Source: Bacillota bacterium
Lineage (GTDB): Bacteria > Bacillota > JADQBR01
Reading direction: 5' to 3'
DNA: 63,049 bases
Assembly (NCBI GenBank): GCA_016278515.1
Contig: JADQBR010000029.1
Span: 9,634 to 72,682, forward strand
Below, piece after piece: positions 7,687-17,125 of the stretch. Below the pieces are notes generated by a model, which made no database searches, was not told where the DNA came from, and saw only the letters and a list, made by a program, of their open reading frames with translations. Made by a program: the position numbers and the translations under genes. How positions within the stretch are numbered: the first letter of the stretch is position 1; each line of letters opens with the position of its first letter.

Positions 7687-9471
7687 ATGTCAGAACTATG
7701 TACTATTCAGACTTTTGTGCAGCGGGTAGCTGAAGCAATTGCTGCAGCTTTGTCAATCGATGTAGAAATAGTTGATGACCAGCTTTATCGGGTGGGGGCT
7801 ACGGGCAATATCAAAAAAGAATTGGGATCTAAGCAGAAGCGGGGCTATGTAAATAAATTTGTCATTAATACCGGCGAAAATTATGTAGTAACCAATCCTG
7901 GCGAACACAATCTTTGTAAATCCTGTGATTTAAAAGGAAACTGTTTCTACACCGCCGGGCTCTTTTGTGCTATCAAGTTGGAAGGAAAAAGCATCGGCCT
8001 CATCAGTTTGATCAGCTTCAATGAAGGTCAGCGAAAAACCCTGCTTGCCAAAAAGATATGTTATTTAAACTTCTGTGAACAAATGGCTGACCTGTTGGCT
8101 TCTAAAGTATCGGAGTTTCGGACCATGGCAAAACTAAGTGCCACTTCAAAGCATCTGGAGACAATAGTGGATACTATTCAAGAAGGAATAGTTGCTATAA
8201 ATACCGGTGGTAAAGTTACTTACTTTAACAAAGCGGCTGAAAATATGCTGGGTATCAAACAGGTCGAAATATGTAACCGAGATATGGAAAGCTTTTTGCC
8301 TAATGCTCTCGCATTAAAAGTATTATCCGGTACGAGAGCTATTGACAGCACGGAAGTTGTTTACGTGGGCAAGCGAAAGGCACATGTTTTGAGTAGTGCC
8401 TATCCCATTCGCCTTGGCCCTCGGATAGTGGGAGTAGTGGAAAAATTTACAGCCATGAACGAAGTACAAAAATTGGCTTATCGCTTCAATGTCCCTACTC
8501 AAGGATTGACATTCGATGATATTATTGGTGACAGCAGCTCATTTATCGCAGTTAAAGAACGGGCACGAAAGGTTGCAACCAGTTCTTCCACAGTGCTGAT
8601 GCAGGGAGAAAGCGGTACGGGGAAGGGACTTTTTGCCAGAGCTATCCACTTTGCCAGCAAACGCAGCGGCAAACCGCTTGTAATTATTAACTGCGGCGCT
8701 ATCCCTGATACTTTGCTGGAGAGTGAGCTTTTTGGTTATGAAGAAGGGGCCTTTACCGGGGCTAAACATGGAGGTAAACCAGGTAAGTTTGAATTAGCGG
8801 ACGGCGGTACGGTTTTTCTTGATGAAATCGGAGAACTGCCCCTTTATCTTCAAAGTAAACTTTTACGCGTACTGCAGGAGCGCTGCATGGAAAGAGTGGG
8901 TGGAGTAAAAACCATTCCCATTGATGTGAGGGTTATTGCCGCAACTAATAAGGATTTAACTAAAATGGTGGCATCCGGTGATTTCCGGGCCGACCTATAT
9001 TATCGACTTAATGTGATACCATTACGAATTCCCTCCCTCAGAGAGCGCTCAGAGGATGTCAGTGGACTACTGTCTCATTTCTTGCAGAAATATAATAAAT
9101 TATTTGATAAAAACTTTCAAGATTTCTCCCAGGAAGCTTACCGAGTGCTTAAAAGTTACCACTGGCCCGGTAACGCAAGGGAATTGGAAAATAGCATAGA
9201 ATATGCCTGTAACCTGGAAACCGGCAGCGAAATAAATGTCAACAACTTACCGCCTCAGGTGATGCGTCCGCAGAGCCTAGGCATTGGCCACACGTTAAAA
9301 ATCAGACTGGAAGAAGGAAAAAAAGAGGTGGAACGACAGGTTTTTCAAGAGGCTTTTAAGATTTACGGTACTTCCGGGGAGGCCAAAGAAAAAATCTCGC
9401 AAGCACTGGGTATTAGTCGAGCCACGCTTTATAGGCGATTAAAAGAAATAGAATCAGAATCTCAATATTGA
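7687..9471 (+). CDS. Sigma-54-dependent enhancer-binding regulator of the methyltransferase cluster
   Basis: A 594-residue activator. Residues 1-150 form a GAF-like sensor with a Cys-rich knot (CKSCDLKGNC...FC, CX2CX5C). A PAS domain follows (about 155-260), then the sigma-54 AAA+ domain with Walker A GESGTGKG, the sigma-54 contact loop GAFTGA, and the HWPGNARELEN region. A Fis-type HTH is at the C-terminus (SQALGISRATLYRRLKE). The ATG follows AAGGAG closely. Three repeats of a TCTCAATATTGAGA operator lie at the end of this gene and just after it, and a -24/-12 promoter lies before mttB, so it very probably activates the downstream operon and possibly responds to redox, metal or the amine substrate. 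The ligand is unknown. Confidence 0.85.
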   Translation: MSELCTIQTFVQRVAEAIAAALSIDVEIVDDQLYRVGATGNIKKELGSKQKRGYVNKFVINTGENYVVTNPGEHNLCKSCDLKGNCFYTAGLFCAIKLEGKSIGLISLISFNEGQRKTLLAKKICYLNFCEQMADLLASKVSEFRTMAKLSATSKHLETIVDTIQEGIVAINTGGKVTYFNKAAENMLGIKQVEICNRDMESFLPNALALKVLSGTRAIDSTEVVYVGKRKAHVLSSAYPIRLGPRIVGVVEKFTAMNEVQKLAYRFNVPTQGLTFDDIIGDSSSFIAVKERARKVATSSSTVLMQGESGTGKGLFARAIHFASKRSGKPLVIINCGAIPDTLLESELFGYEEGAFTGAKHGGKPGKFELADGGTVFLDEIGELPLYLQSKLLRVLQERCMERVGGVKTIPIDVRVIAATNKDLTKMVASGDFRADLYYRLNVIPLRIPSLRERSEDVSGLLSHFLQKYNKLFDKNFQDFSQEAYRVLKSYHWPGNARELENSIEYACNLETGSEINVNNLPPQVMRPQSLGIGHTLKIRLEEGKKEVERQVFQEAFKIYGTSGEAKEKISQALGISRATLYRRLKEIESESQY

Positions 9472-9550
9472 CACTTAGTATCAAATATGAGAAATACTGG
9501 GGCGACAGGTGCAAGATGCCAATAAACTTAATACAATCTCAATATTGAGA
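9460..9550 (+). promoter_or_regulatory. Upstream activating sites for the sigma-54 regulator
   Basis: A perfect 14-base palindrome TCTCAATATTGAGA lies at 9537-9550. A near copy TCTCAATATTGACA is at 9460-9473 (overlapping the stop of the regulator gene) and a weaker TATCAAATATGAGA at 9479-9492. The last site lies about 145 bases before the -24 box, a usual distance for enhancer sites. Binding by the adjacent regulator is inference. Confidence 0.7.
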
Positions 9551-9559
9551 TAAAAAAAC

Positions 9560-9592
9560 ATTTAAGCTAATGGGACTCCCGTTAGCTTAAAT
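9560..9592 (+). terminator. Strong hairpin between regulator and mttB promoter
   Basis: ATTTAAGCTAATGGG (9560-9574) pairs with CCCGTTAGCTTAAAT (9578-9592) through 15 pairs (one G-T) with a 3-base loop. There is no long T run, but it is well placed to isolate the regulator transcript from the sigma-54 promoter. Confidence 0.6.
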
Positions 9593-9692
9593 ATTGTACT
9601 TAAGAAACCTCAACGCCCCTAAATAAAGACTCTCCATTGAAAAAACCCCCAGCTATTAACAAGATTATTGGATTTAAGTAAAGCAAAGAAAC

Positions 9693-9709
9693 TTGGCACA
9701 AGACTTGCT
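9693..9709 (+). promoter_or_regulatory. Sigma-54 (-24/-12) promoter of the mttB operon
   Basis: TTGGCAC (9693-9699), five bases, TTGCT (9705-9709): a near-perfect match to TGGCAC-N5-TTGC[AT]. It lies about 120 bases before the first mttB start and downstream of the repeated operator sites. Confidence 0.85.
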
Positions 9710-9830
9710 AGTAATAGATCTTAACTGATTGTTCATCTATTTAAAAGTTTAACAACTCCCTACCAAAAGATAGAATATTTAAAGATTTTATCGGTATAGG
9801 GCAATCCGATACGAAGCGTGGTGAAACCAA

Positions 9831-11303
9831 ATGATTAAAGGTCAAGGACTTCAGGGTGGTACGTATAAACCGTTAACCAGCCGGCAGGTAACGGAAATTC
9901 ATGAACAAAGCCTGCGTATTTTAAAAGAAGTGGGTTTTTGTTTGGAAAGTCCTGCTGCAAGAGAGATTATGGAAAACCAGGGAGCTACGATAGATGGTAA
10001 TATTGTCAAGCTGTCTCCATCTTTAGTCGAAAAATTTCTGACCAAGGCACCAAACAAAGTACTGCTGTGCGGCCGTAATCCTGAAAACGATCTTCATCTG
10101 GGAGGTAATAAAGTTTATTTAGGTAACGGCGGAAATGTAACAGCAGTGGTGGATTTGGAAACAGGGAAGAAACGGGCGGCTCTGCTTAACGATGCTGCTG
10201 ATATAGCCCGTTTAGTTGATGGCTTGGAATATATACATTTTTACATTTTACCTGTTTACCCTTCGGACGTGCCTAATCATGTGGTGGAGCTAAACAACTA
10301 TTACCAATCATTTAAAAATACCAGCAAACATGTAATGGGAGGGGTTGATAGCGTAGAATCATTGGCTGAAACCAAAGAAATGGCAGAAATTATAGTTGGT
10401 GGAGCCGAAAAGCTGAAAGAAAGACCGATATTTTCAGTTATAACCAGCATTATCAGCCCCTTGAAGCTTGATGCTAAAGCAGCAGATGCTTTGGTGGCTG
10501 CCGCCCGTGAAGGTATTCCACTTACTGCTGCTCCGGCACCCATGGCAGGGGCTACTTCTCCGGTTACATTGGCAGGGACATTGGTACAGCAAAATGCAGA
10601 ATCATTGTTTGGCATAGTATTAGCTCAAATGGTTAATCCCGGGTGCCCGATACTTTACGGTGCTGTGCCCACTACCGCGGACATGCGTACTATGAACAGC
10701 CTCTTTGGTTCCATAGAGATGGGCATCTTAAACGCCTGTGCCGCGCAAATATCCCAGTACTATCAGATTCCATGCTATGTTTCTGCCGGACCGACTGATG
10801 CCAAACTTCCTGATATGCAGGCCGGCATGGAAAAAGCCATGAATACGTTGATGGTTGCCCAAGCAGGGGGGAATTATATACATCTTGCCGCTGGAATGCT
10901 GGATAGTGGATTATTGGTTGCTTACGAACAGTATGTGCTGGACAACGAAATTAACGGTAGTGTTATTAGAGTACTGCAGGGTGTCAATTTTAATGAACAA
11001 ACCCTAGCTATTGATGTTATCAAGGAAGTAGGACCGGGAGGGCAGTTTATCACACATCCGTTTACGTTGGACTTTATGCGCAGTGAGTTTTTTCAGCCGC
11101 GCATCAGCCAGCGAGATAATTTTGTTAATTGGGCGATGAAAGGTTCTTTGGATGCTAGGGGGGTGGCAAGGGAAAACGCAAAAAAAATGCTTAAAGAGTA
11201 TTATGGTGAGCCACTGGAGCCTCACGTTGAACAAGCAATTTCAGAAAGGTTTTCTGGGAAAATTATGATATACCCGCAAAACCAGGAAATGGGGGAGAAT
11301 TAA
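9831..11303 (+). CDS. MttB-family methylamine:corrinoid methyltransferase 1 (non-pyrrolysine)
   Basis: A 490-residue member of the trimethylamine methyltransferase MttB superfamily (COG5598). Family features are HVMGGVDS, the glycine-rich TAAPAPMAGATSPVTLAGTL, YGAVPTTADMRT and the C-terminal GPGGQFITHPFT. There is no in-frame TAG, so it lacks the pyrrolysine of true trimethylamine enzymes. Pyl-less members demethylate quaternary amines such as glycine betaine, proline betaine, carnitine or butyrobetaine; which one applies here cannot be told from sequence. It would transfer a methyl group to a corrinoid protein encoded further down. It is the first gene behind the sigma-54 promoter, and the second mttB starts immediately after its stop. 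Confidence 0.85.
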   Translation: MIKGQGLQGGTYKPLTSRQVTEIHEQSLRILKEVGFCLESPAAREIMENQGATIDGNIVKLSPSLVEKFLTKAPNKVLLCGRNPENDLHLGGNKVYLGNGGNVTAVVDLETGKKRAALLNDAADIARLVDGLEYIHFYILPVYPSDVPNHVVELNNYYQSFKNTSKHVMGGVDSVESLAETKEMAEIIVGGAEKLKERPIFSVITSIISPLKLDAKAADALVAAAREGIPLTAAPAPMAGATSPVTLAGTLVQQNAESLFGIVLAQMVNPGCPILYGAVPTTADMRTMNSLFGSIEMGILNACAAQISQYYQIPCYVSAGPTDAKLPDMQAGMEKAMNTLMVAQAGGNYIHLAAGMLDSGLLVAYEQYVLDNEINGSVIRVLQGVNFNEQTLAIDVIKEVGPGGQFITHPFTLDFMRSEFFQPRISQRDNFVNWAMKGSLDARGVARENAKKMLKEYYGEPLEPHVEQAISERFSGKIMIYPQNQEMGEN

Positions 11304-12749
11304 ATGCCTGAACTAGTTAAAGAAACGTACGCTGGTGGTCAGTATAGACCATTAACCCAAGAGCAAATTGAAAAAATCCACAAGGCTACGCTGCAGGTCT
11401 TGGAAAATACGGGGGTAGAGGTGAACCACCGAGAGGCACTGGAGTTATTAGAGAAAAACGGTGCGCGGGTTGATTATGATAGTAAAAAAGCTTACTTAAC
11501 CGCAGAACTGATAGAGCGCTGTATTGAAAGTGCTCCAACTGATGTCGTGCTTTACGGCAGAGAAGACAAACATAACCTTGACCTTTCTGGAGAAAGGGTT
11601 TACATGGGAACAGGCGGGACAGCTCTTAACGTATTGGATCTTGAAGGCAAGCGCCGCCGCTCTAATTTAAAAGACATAAAGGACATTGCCCGTTTGGTAG
11701 ATGCTCTGGAAAATGTACACTTCTATGTATGCCCAGTCTTTCCCAATGAACTGGATAAAGAAGTAGTAGACGTAAATCGCTTTTATAGTTCTATTTTAAA
11801 TACCTCAAAGCATATTATGGGCGGCGTTTATACAGTTGATGGTGTGCGAAAAGTGGTAGAGCTGTCTGCTGAACTTGCCGGAGGCCTGGAACAGCTTCAG
11901 AAAAAGCCCTTTATTTCTATAATCACATGTACTATGAGTCCTTTAAAATTTGATGGTACCTATACTGAACTGATGTTTGAAGCGGCCCGCAGCGGTATCC
12001 CATTGGCTACACCCTCTGCACCCCTGGCCGGAGCAACAGGACCGGCGACGTTAGCAGGAACACTAGTTCAGTTGAATGCGGAAGCTTTAGCCGGAATAGT
12101 ACTGGTTCAACTGGTTAAGCCTGGTAATCCCGTGCTTTACAGTGCCGTACCTACTACAATTGACATGAGAACCATGGCATTTTGCTTTGGCAGCGTGGAG
12201 ATGGGAATTATGAATGCTGCATCTGCTCAGCTAAGTCACTATTATAAACTGCCTGTCTATAACACCGCCGGTGTATCAGATTCCAAAATACCCGATGTCC
12301 AGGCTGGTTATGAAAAAGCCGCTTCGGCAATAATGGCCGGGTTGGCTGGTTCCAACTACGTTCATGATGCAGCAGGACTGCTAGAAGGTGCGATGACAGC
12401 CAGTTATGCTCAGTATGTTATTGACAATGAAATAATCGGTATGGCCATGCGCAGTGTACGGGGAATTGAAGTGACTGACGATACTTTGGCGGTGGATGCC
12501 ATAAATAATGTTGGCCCCGCAGGAAACTACCTTTCCGATACACATACCATCAAGTTCATGAAGTCAGAGTGTTACTTTAACAATGTGGCTGATCGGCAAA
12601 GCTATCCCTTGTGGTCTGAAGCAGGCAGTACCGACGCTTGTCAGCGGGCAACCCAGATTGCCAAAGAGTTAATTGCTGCTCACAAGCCATTGGGTGTAGA
12701 GCAAAAGCTGGATGCAAAAATTCGTTCTATGATTCCAGAAATAGTCTAG
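11304..12749 (+). CDS. MttB-family methyltransferase 2 (non-pyrrolysine)
   Basis: A 481-residue paralogue of the preceding protein with the same signatures (KHIMGGVYTVDG, PLAGATGPATLAGTLVQLNA, YSAVPTTIDMRTM, GPAGNYLSDTHT) and no in-frame TAG. Its ATG follows the TAA of gene 1 directly; GGGGGAG at the end of gene 1 serves as ribosome site. The N-terminus (YRPLTQEQIEKIHKATLQVL) is alignable with the other two copies. Sequence drift between the three copies is large, so they probably handle different methylated amines or successive demethylation steps; this is inference. Confidence 0.85.
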   Translation: MPELVKETYAGGQYRPLTQEQIEKIHKATLQVLENTGVEVNHREALELLEKNGARVDYDSKKAYLTAELIERCIESAPTDVVLYGREDKHNLDLSGERVYMGTGGTALNVLDLEGKRRRSNLKDIKDIARLVDALENVHFYVCPVFPNELDKEVVDVNRFYSSILNTSKHIMGGVYTVDGVRKVVELSAELAGGLEQLQKKPFISIITCTMSPLKFDGTYTELMFEAARSGIPLATPSAPLAGATGPATLAGTLVQLNAEALAGIVLVQLVKPGNPVLYSAVPTTIDMRTMAFCFGSVEMGIMNAASAQLSHYYKLPVYNTAGVSDSKIPDVQAGYEKAASAIMAGLAGSNYVHDAAGLLEGAMTASYAQYVIDNEIIGMAMRSVRGIEVTDDTLAVDAINNVGPAGNYLSDTHTIKFMKSECYFNNVADRQSYPLWSEAGSTDACQRATQIAKELIAAHKPLGVEQKLDAKIRSMIPEIV

Positions 12750-12884
12750 TTTTAAAAATTTTTAATCAATACTTTAGGCAGATTATTGGCTTGATTAGTT
12801 TGGAAAGCAGTCCCTTTCCAACTTTCTACTTTCCAACTTTAAGCTCAAAAGTTAATAAACACATAAAAGAAGAGGTGTATTTGC
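12750..12884. repeat. Intergenic fragment of the TCCAACT repeat family between mttB2 and mttB3
   Basis: The gap contains TTTCCAACTTT twice (about 12816-12842), with a TTGGAAAG on the left that is its inverse. These match the arms of the palindromic repeat family abundant after 53.9 kb, so the mttB array itself has received a small copy. Confidence 0.5.
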
Positions 12885-14342
12885 ATGTGGAATACCTTAA
12901 CAGGCGGACAGCTTCGCCTGCTTACAGAGAGCGATATTAATTCAGTTCATCAGGCAACATTGGAAATATTGGGCGAAATAGGGATCAAAGTTAAGAGTGC
13001 AAAAGCCCGTAAGATTTTCGCTGCTAACGGAGCCATAGTAGACCAGGATAAGGAAATAGTAAAGATATCAAAGGCTATGCTTGAAAAAGCAGTTGAATCT
13101 GCTCCTTCAAAGGTAATCCTTTACGGGCAGGAAGAACGATATGACCTAGTGCTGGAAAAGGGCCGCACTCACTTAGGAACCGGCGGTACAGTCCTCTACG
13201 CTCTCGATTTGGATACCGGAGAAAAAAGAGAGACCAATACTCAAGATGTCAGGGATATAGGCCGGATGGTGGATTACTTGGATAATGTAGCATTTTATGT
13301 AGTAAATACTTATCCCAAGAATGTACCCGATGAAGATGCTGATATTAACCGTTTTTATTGGGCTCTTACTAATTGCCGCAAACACGTCATGGGCGGTATG
13401 TACACCATGAAGGGATTAAAAGATTCTATCGCCATTGCTGAGCAAATCGCCGGCGGCGAAGATAAATTGAGAGAACGTCCTTTCGTTTCATTTATTACTC
13501 TAATGGTTAGTCCCTTAGTAATGGACGGTACTTATACTGATTTCCTGATTGAAGTTGTCAATAAGGGGCTGCCCCTGGCAATTCCATCAGAACCCTTGTC
13601 CGGTGCCACATCGCCGGTAACATTAGCAGGCACTATTGTTTTAAATAACGCTGAATCCCTGGCCGGTATCATCTTGGCTCAGTTGATTAACCCCGGAACT
13701 CCAGTTTTATACGGTTCAACCTCTAGTATCATGGACTTAAAGAAGGGGTATTATGTTGGCGGTGCCATTGAATCCGCAATGGTCAATGCGGGCCTGGCTC
13801 AGATGGCTCAATACTATCAGATCCCCATGTATGGAACCGGTGGTATGTCCGACTCCAAGACCAACGATGTTCAGGCAGGTTACGAAAGTGCGCTGACAGG
13901 CATGACCGTTGCTTTGTCCGGTTGCAACTATATCCACGATGCCGTAGGTCTTTTGGAGATGTGCCAGGTTTTCTCATACGAGAAGATGGTTGCAGATAGT
14001 GAAATCATCGGTAACATTTTTCGGGTAATGAAAGGAATAGAAGTCAGCGATGAAACTCTGGCCGTTGACCGGCTTAAAGAAGTAGGCCCTGCAGGCAATT
14101 TCCTGGCAGACATCCATACTATGAAGCATTTTAAGAATGAGTTCTTCTTCCCTGAAGTTTCAGATCGTAATACTCGTATTGCTTGGGAAGAAAGCGGTTC
14201 TCAAGATACAGCCGCACGAACCCATGCCATGGTTAGTGAAATTCTGGCGGAACATAAACCCAATCTGGTAAGTGCAGAGCTTCGCTCCAAATTACGGAAA
14301 AAGTATCCAGGCATCAAAGGAGAAGATTTATCCGGAAGTTAA
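12885..14342 (+). CDS. MttB-family methyltransferase 3 (non-pyrrolysine)
   Basis: A 485-residue third copy, starting at ATG 12885 after GAAGAGGTG. Signatures are KHVMGGMYTMKG, PLSGATSPVTLAGTIV, YGSTSSIMDLKKGY, and GPAGNFLADIHTMKHF. In place of the PTT-x-DMRT segment of copies 1 and 2 it has SSIMDLKKG, a visible change near the presumed substrate region. There is no in-frame TAG. It is separated from copy 2 by a 135-base gap containing repeat fragments. It likely acts on a different methylated substrate than copies 1 and 2, though this is inference. Confidence 0.85.
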   Translation: MWNTLTGGQLRLLTESDINSVHQATLEILGEIGIKVKSAKARKIFAANGAIVDQDKEIVKISKAMLEKAVESAPSKVILYGQEERYDLVLEKGRTHLGTGGTVLYALDLDTGEKRETNTQDVRDIGRMVDYLDNVAFYVVNTYPKNVPDEDADINRFYWALTNCRKHVMGGMYTMKGLKDSIAIAEQIAGGEDKLRERPFVSFITLMVSPLVMDGTYTDFLIEVVNKGLPLAIPSEPLSGATSPVTLAGTIVLNNAESLAGIILAQLINPGTPVLYGSTSSIMDLKKGYYVGGAIESAMVNAGLAQMAQYYQIPMYGTGGMSDSKTNDVQAGYESALTGMTVALSGCNYIHDAVGLLEMCQVFSYEKMVADSEIIGNIFRVMKGIEVSDETLAVDRLKEVGPAGNFLADIHTMKHFKNEFFFPEVSDRNTRIAWEESGSQDTAARTHAMVSEILAEHKPNLVSAELRSKLRKKYPGIKGEDLSGS

Positions 14343-14512
14343 CCCTTTATGTAAATTTGTCAGGCTGCCATTAGCCAAAAATGGCATTTGGAAGTCTGAA
14401 TTCCAAATAATAATCAGAAAATTATTACTAAAAACAGGAATTTTCCGGATACAGCAGAATTGCTTATTGTATAGCTAGTGGAATTATCTGGAATAAAAGG
14501 GGGGATGATTGA

Positions 14513-15148
14513 TTGAACCAAACACTATGGGATTTTTTTATCACGCGCCAAGACTTGCTGTTAGAATTGATCCTTGAACATGTAGGTATTGTTTTATTGG
14601 CAGTTGCTATTGCTATAGTGATAGGAGTTACACTGGGTCTATTATCTTCCTACTATTCAGCGTTAGCCAGTATCATACTGCCATTTACCCAGATAATGAT
14701 GACGGTTCCCAGTATTGCTCTGTTAGCCCTATTCATTCCAATTTTTGGCACCGGATTCCTCAACGGTCTCATCGGGTTAGTGATTTATTCGTTGCTGCCC
14801 ATTGTTCGCAATACCTATATTGGTATTAAAGAGATTGATAAGGGAATTATTGAGGCTGCACAGGGGATGGGAATGTCAGAACGGAGAATTCTTTTGAAGG
14901 TTAAGATCCCACTGGCTCTACCGGTTATTTTGGCTGGTGTGCGAACTGCTACGGTAATGATTACCGGTATTGCAGCTATTGTGTCCGCAGTGGGTGCCGG
15001 CGGTCTCGGTGAGTTGATATTTCGTGGAATCGCTCGGACTTACCGCGATATGATTATTGCCGGTACAATCTTAATTTCACTGCTGGGAATAGCTGCAGAT
15101 TATGGTTTGAAAGCGGCAGAGCGCTCCTTGACAAAGCAGCAAAGCTAG
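14513..15148 (+). CDS. OpuC-type quaternary amine ABC transporter permease 1
   Basis: A 211-residue inner membrane permease of the glycine betaine/choline/carnitine type (OpuCB-like) with about five membrane helices and the cytoplasmic EAA loop (GIIEAAQGMGMSERRIL...IPLALPVILAG). The start is TTG 14513 behind AAAAGGGGGG. It heads a four-gene transporter set. Its position right behind three Pyl-less MttB genes suggests that it imports their substrate for catabolism rather than osmoprotection alone. Confidence 0.85.
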   Translation: MNQTLWDFFITRQDLLLELILEHVGIVLLAVAIAIVIGVTLGLLSSYYSALASIILPFTQIMMTVPSIALLALFIPIFGTGFLNGLIGLVIYSLLPIVRNTYIGIKEIDKGIIEAAQGMGMSERRILLKVKIPLALPVILAGVRTATVMITGIAAIVSAVGAGGLGELIFRGIARTYRDMIIAGTILISLLGIAADYGLKAAERSLTKQQS

Positions 15149-15167
15149 ATTGGGAGGAGGATGTTAG

Positions 15168-16277
15168 TTGATAAAGATAAAATACGAAAATGTTGTTAAA
15201 CAATTTCCCGGCAGCGATCACCTGGCTGTTGACAATCTTAACATGGAAGTGCATGAAGGAGAAATATGCATTTTAGTTGGTCCTTCCGGATGCGGTAAGA
15301 CTACCAGCATGAAAATGACCAATCGTATCTTTGAACATACCTCAGGGCATATCTACATTGACGGCGTTGACAATCGGGACATAAATCCCATTGAACTGAG
15401 GCTGGGTATCGGGTATGTTATCCAGGAAATAGGCTTATTTCCCCACATGACCATTGCAGACAACGTTGCGACCGTTTTGGTTGAAAAAAAGTGGCCTAAG
15501 AATAAAATACATCAGCGGGTAGAAGAGATGCTCAATTTGGTAGGCCTTGACCCGGAAATTTATAGTAAGCGCCGGCCCTCAGGTCTCAGCGGCGGGCAGC
15601 GGCAGAGAGTAGGCGTGGCACGAGCACTAGCTTCCGATCCGCCCGTCATGCTGATGGATGAACCTTTCGGTGCGGTGGACCCTATTACCCGGGCCCGCCT
15701 GCAGAATGAGTTTTTGCGGCTGCAGGAGCAGATGAAAAAAACCATCATATTTGTTACCCACGACATTGATGAAGCAATTAAAATGGGTGACCGTATCGCC
15801 GTCATGCGTTACGGCCAATTGGTCCAGTATGCGACGCCGGACGACCTGTTAAGTATGCCGGCTAACGATTTTGTCAGCAGTCTCGTAGGCGGAAACCGTT
15901 CTATAAAGCGTCTGAACTTAATCAAAGTTGAGGATATTGATCTTTATAGGCCTCCGGAAGTAGCAGAAGGAGACAGTAAGACAAAAGTGGTGGAAGCGGT
16001 AGCAGGCGATAAACTGGGTGTAGCCTTGGTGGTAGATGACCGAGGTAAGTTGGTTGGCACTGTCACCAATACTGACCTTAAGAGAAAAGGGGAGTACGTA
16101 AAGGATATTTATGCCCCAGCCCATGACCTTGTAGGCCCAAAATCCACTTTAAGAGATACATTGTCCATCATGCTCGGTTACGGTGAGGGATATGCATTGG
16201 CTGTGGACCAGGAAGGTAAGCCCCGCGGTGCTGTTTCCGTAGACGACATCTTTTCGGCGGTGAAGGATAATGAATAG
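15168..16277 (+). CDS. OpuC-type ABC transporter ATP-binding protein with CBS domains
   Basis: A 369-residue ATPase (OpuCA-like). Visible motifs are Walker A GPSGCGKTT, signature LSGGQRQRVG, Walker B VMLMDEPFG and the switch His in VTHDIDEA. After about residue 250 come two CBS-like repeats (VALVVDDRGKLVGTVTNTDL; YALAVDQEGKPRGAVSVDDI), used in this family for ionic-strength sensing. The start is TTG 15168 after GGGAGGAGG. The 3' end overlaps the next permease gene by 8 bases, indicating translational coupling. Confidence 0.88.
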   Translation: MIKIKYENVVKQFPGSDHLAVDNLNMEVHEGEICILVGPSGCGKTTSMKMTNRIFEHTSGHIYIDGVDNRDINPIELRLGIGYVIQEIGLFPHMTIADNVATVLVEKKWPKNKIHQRVEEMLNLVGLDPEIYSKRRPSGLSGGQRQRVGVARALASDPPVMLMDEPFGAVDPITRARLQNEFLRLQEQMKKTIIFVTHDIDEAIKMGDRIAVMRYGQLVQYATPDDLLSMPANDFVSSLVGGNRSIKRLNLIKVEDIDLYRPPEVAEGDSKTKVVEAVAGDKLGVALVVDDRGKLVGTVTNTDLKRKGEYVKDIYAPAHDLVGPKSTLRDTLSIMLGYGEGYALAVDQEGKPRGAVSVDDIFSAVKDNE

Positions 16278-16980
16278 GCGGAATTTGATCTGGATCATAG
16301 TCAGCTTTTTGTTAAGTGTCGCTACAATATTTTATTTTGTAAATTATCCCGGTGGGAAAATGGCGGCCCGGTTGTTGAACTTCGAAACAATCACCAAAGC
16401 CTATCAGCAACATATTTTGATGGTCTTTGTAGCATCTGCAGCTGCAATAATTGTCTCTGTTTCTTTAGGAATTTTGATAACGCGGCCGTTTTTCTCTAAA
16501 TGGGCTTCCATAGTGGATAATATAGTTAACATTGCCCAGACCATACCCAGTTTAGCGATTTTGGCGTTATTTTTCACCTACCTGGGCAGGGGATTCTCCA
16601 CAGCTATTTTTGCTCTTTGGTTGTACGCCCTGCTACCCATATTACGTAACACTTCGGCAGGTATTCAGAATATTTCACCAGGCATCATCGAATCCGCCAG
16701 AGGAATGGGCATGAGTAATCTGCACATTTTGACTCGTATCGAATTACCCTTGGCCCTGCCGGTGATTATGGGCGGGATTCGCACCTCAGTTGTTATTACT
16801 GTAGGTGCCGCTGCCTTGGCATCTTTTATCGGGGCCGGCGGGCTGGGTGATTTGATTGTAACCGGTTTATCAGTTAGTCGCAATACGTTAGTTGTGGCTG
16901 GCGGTATCCTCAGCGCACTACTGGCAATTTTTTTGGACCAGGTACTGGACTTGATAGAGGATTCCCTGCGGATAAGGTAG
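16270..16980 (+). CDS. OpuC-type ABC transporter permease 2
   Basis: A 236-residue second permease (OpuCD-like), with an extra N-terminal membrane anchor compared with permease 1 and the EAA loop GIIESARGMGMSNLHIL...ELPLALPVI. It overlaps the ATPase gene by 8 bases. With the first permease it would form the heterodimeric membrane part of the importer. Confidence 0.85.
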   Translation: MNRRNLIWIIVSFLLSVATIFYFVNYPGGKMAARLLNFETITKAYQQHILMVFVASAAAIIVSVSLGILITRPFFSKWASIVDNIVNIAQTIPSLAILALFFTYLGRGFSTAIFALWLYALLPILRNTSAGIQNISPGIIESARGMGMSNLHILTRIELPLALPVIMGGIRTSVVITVGAAALASFIGAGGLGDLIVTGLSVSRNTLVVAGGILSALLAIFLDQVLDLIEDSLRIR

Positions 16981-17125
16981 TGAAAACTTAGCCTCTATGT
17001 AACAAATTGTGCGGCCTTGCTGGTTTGACTAATGTAGGGATTGATGTATTGGGTAGTTGCTTGCATGATGCTATCAGAGGGTTATTGATGCTTCTTGATG
17101 GTATAAAAAATGAGGAGGTTTTAAA

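Noticed and set aside
9831-14342. Pyrrolysine-containing trimethylamine methyltransferases
   Set aside because: All three mttB frames run full length without an in-frame TAG, and no pylT or pylSBCD genes are seen.
14365-14390. Terminator after mttB3
   Set aside because: TGCCATT/AATGGCA forms a short stem but no T run follows, and the transporter genes probably continue the operon.
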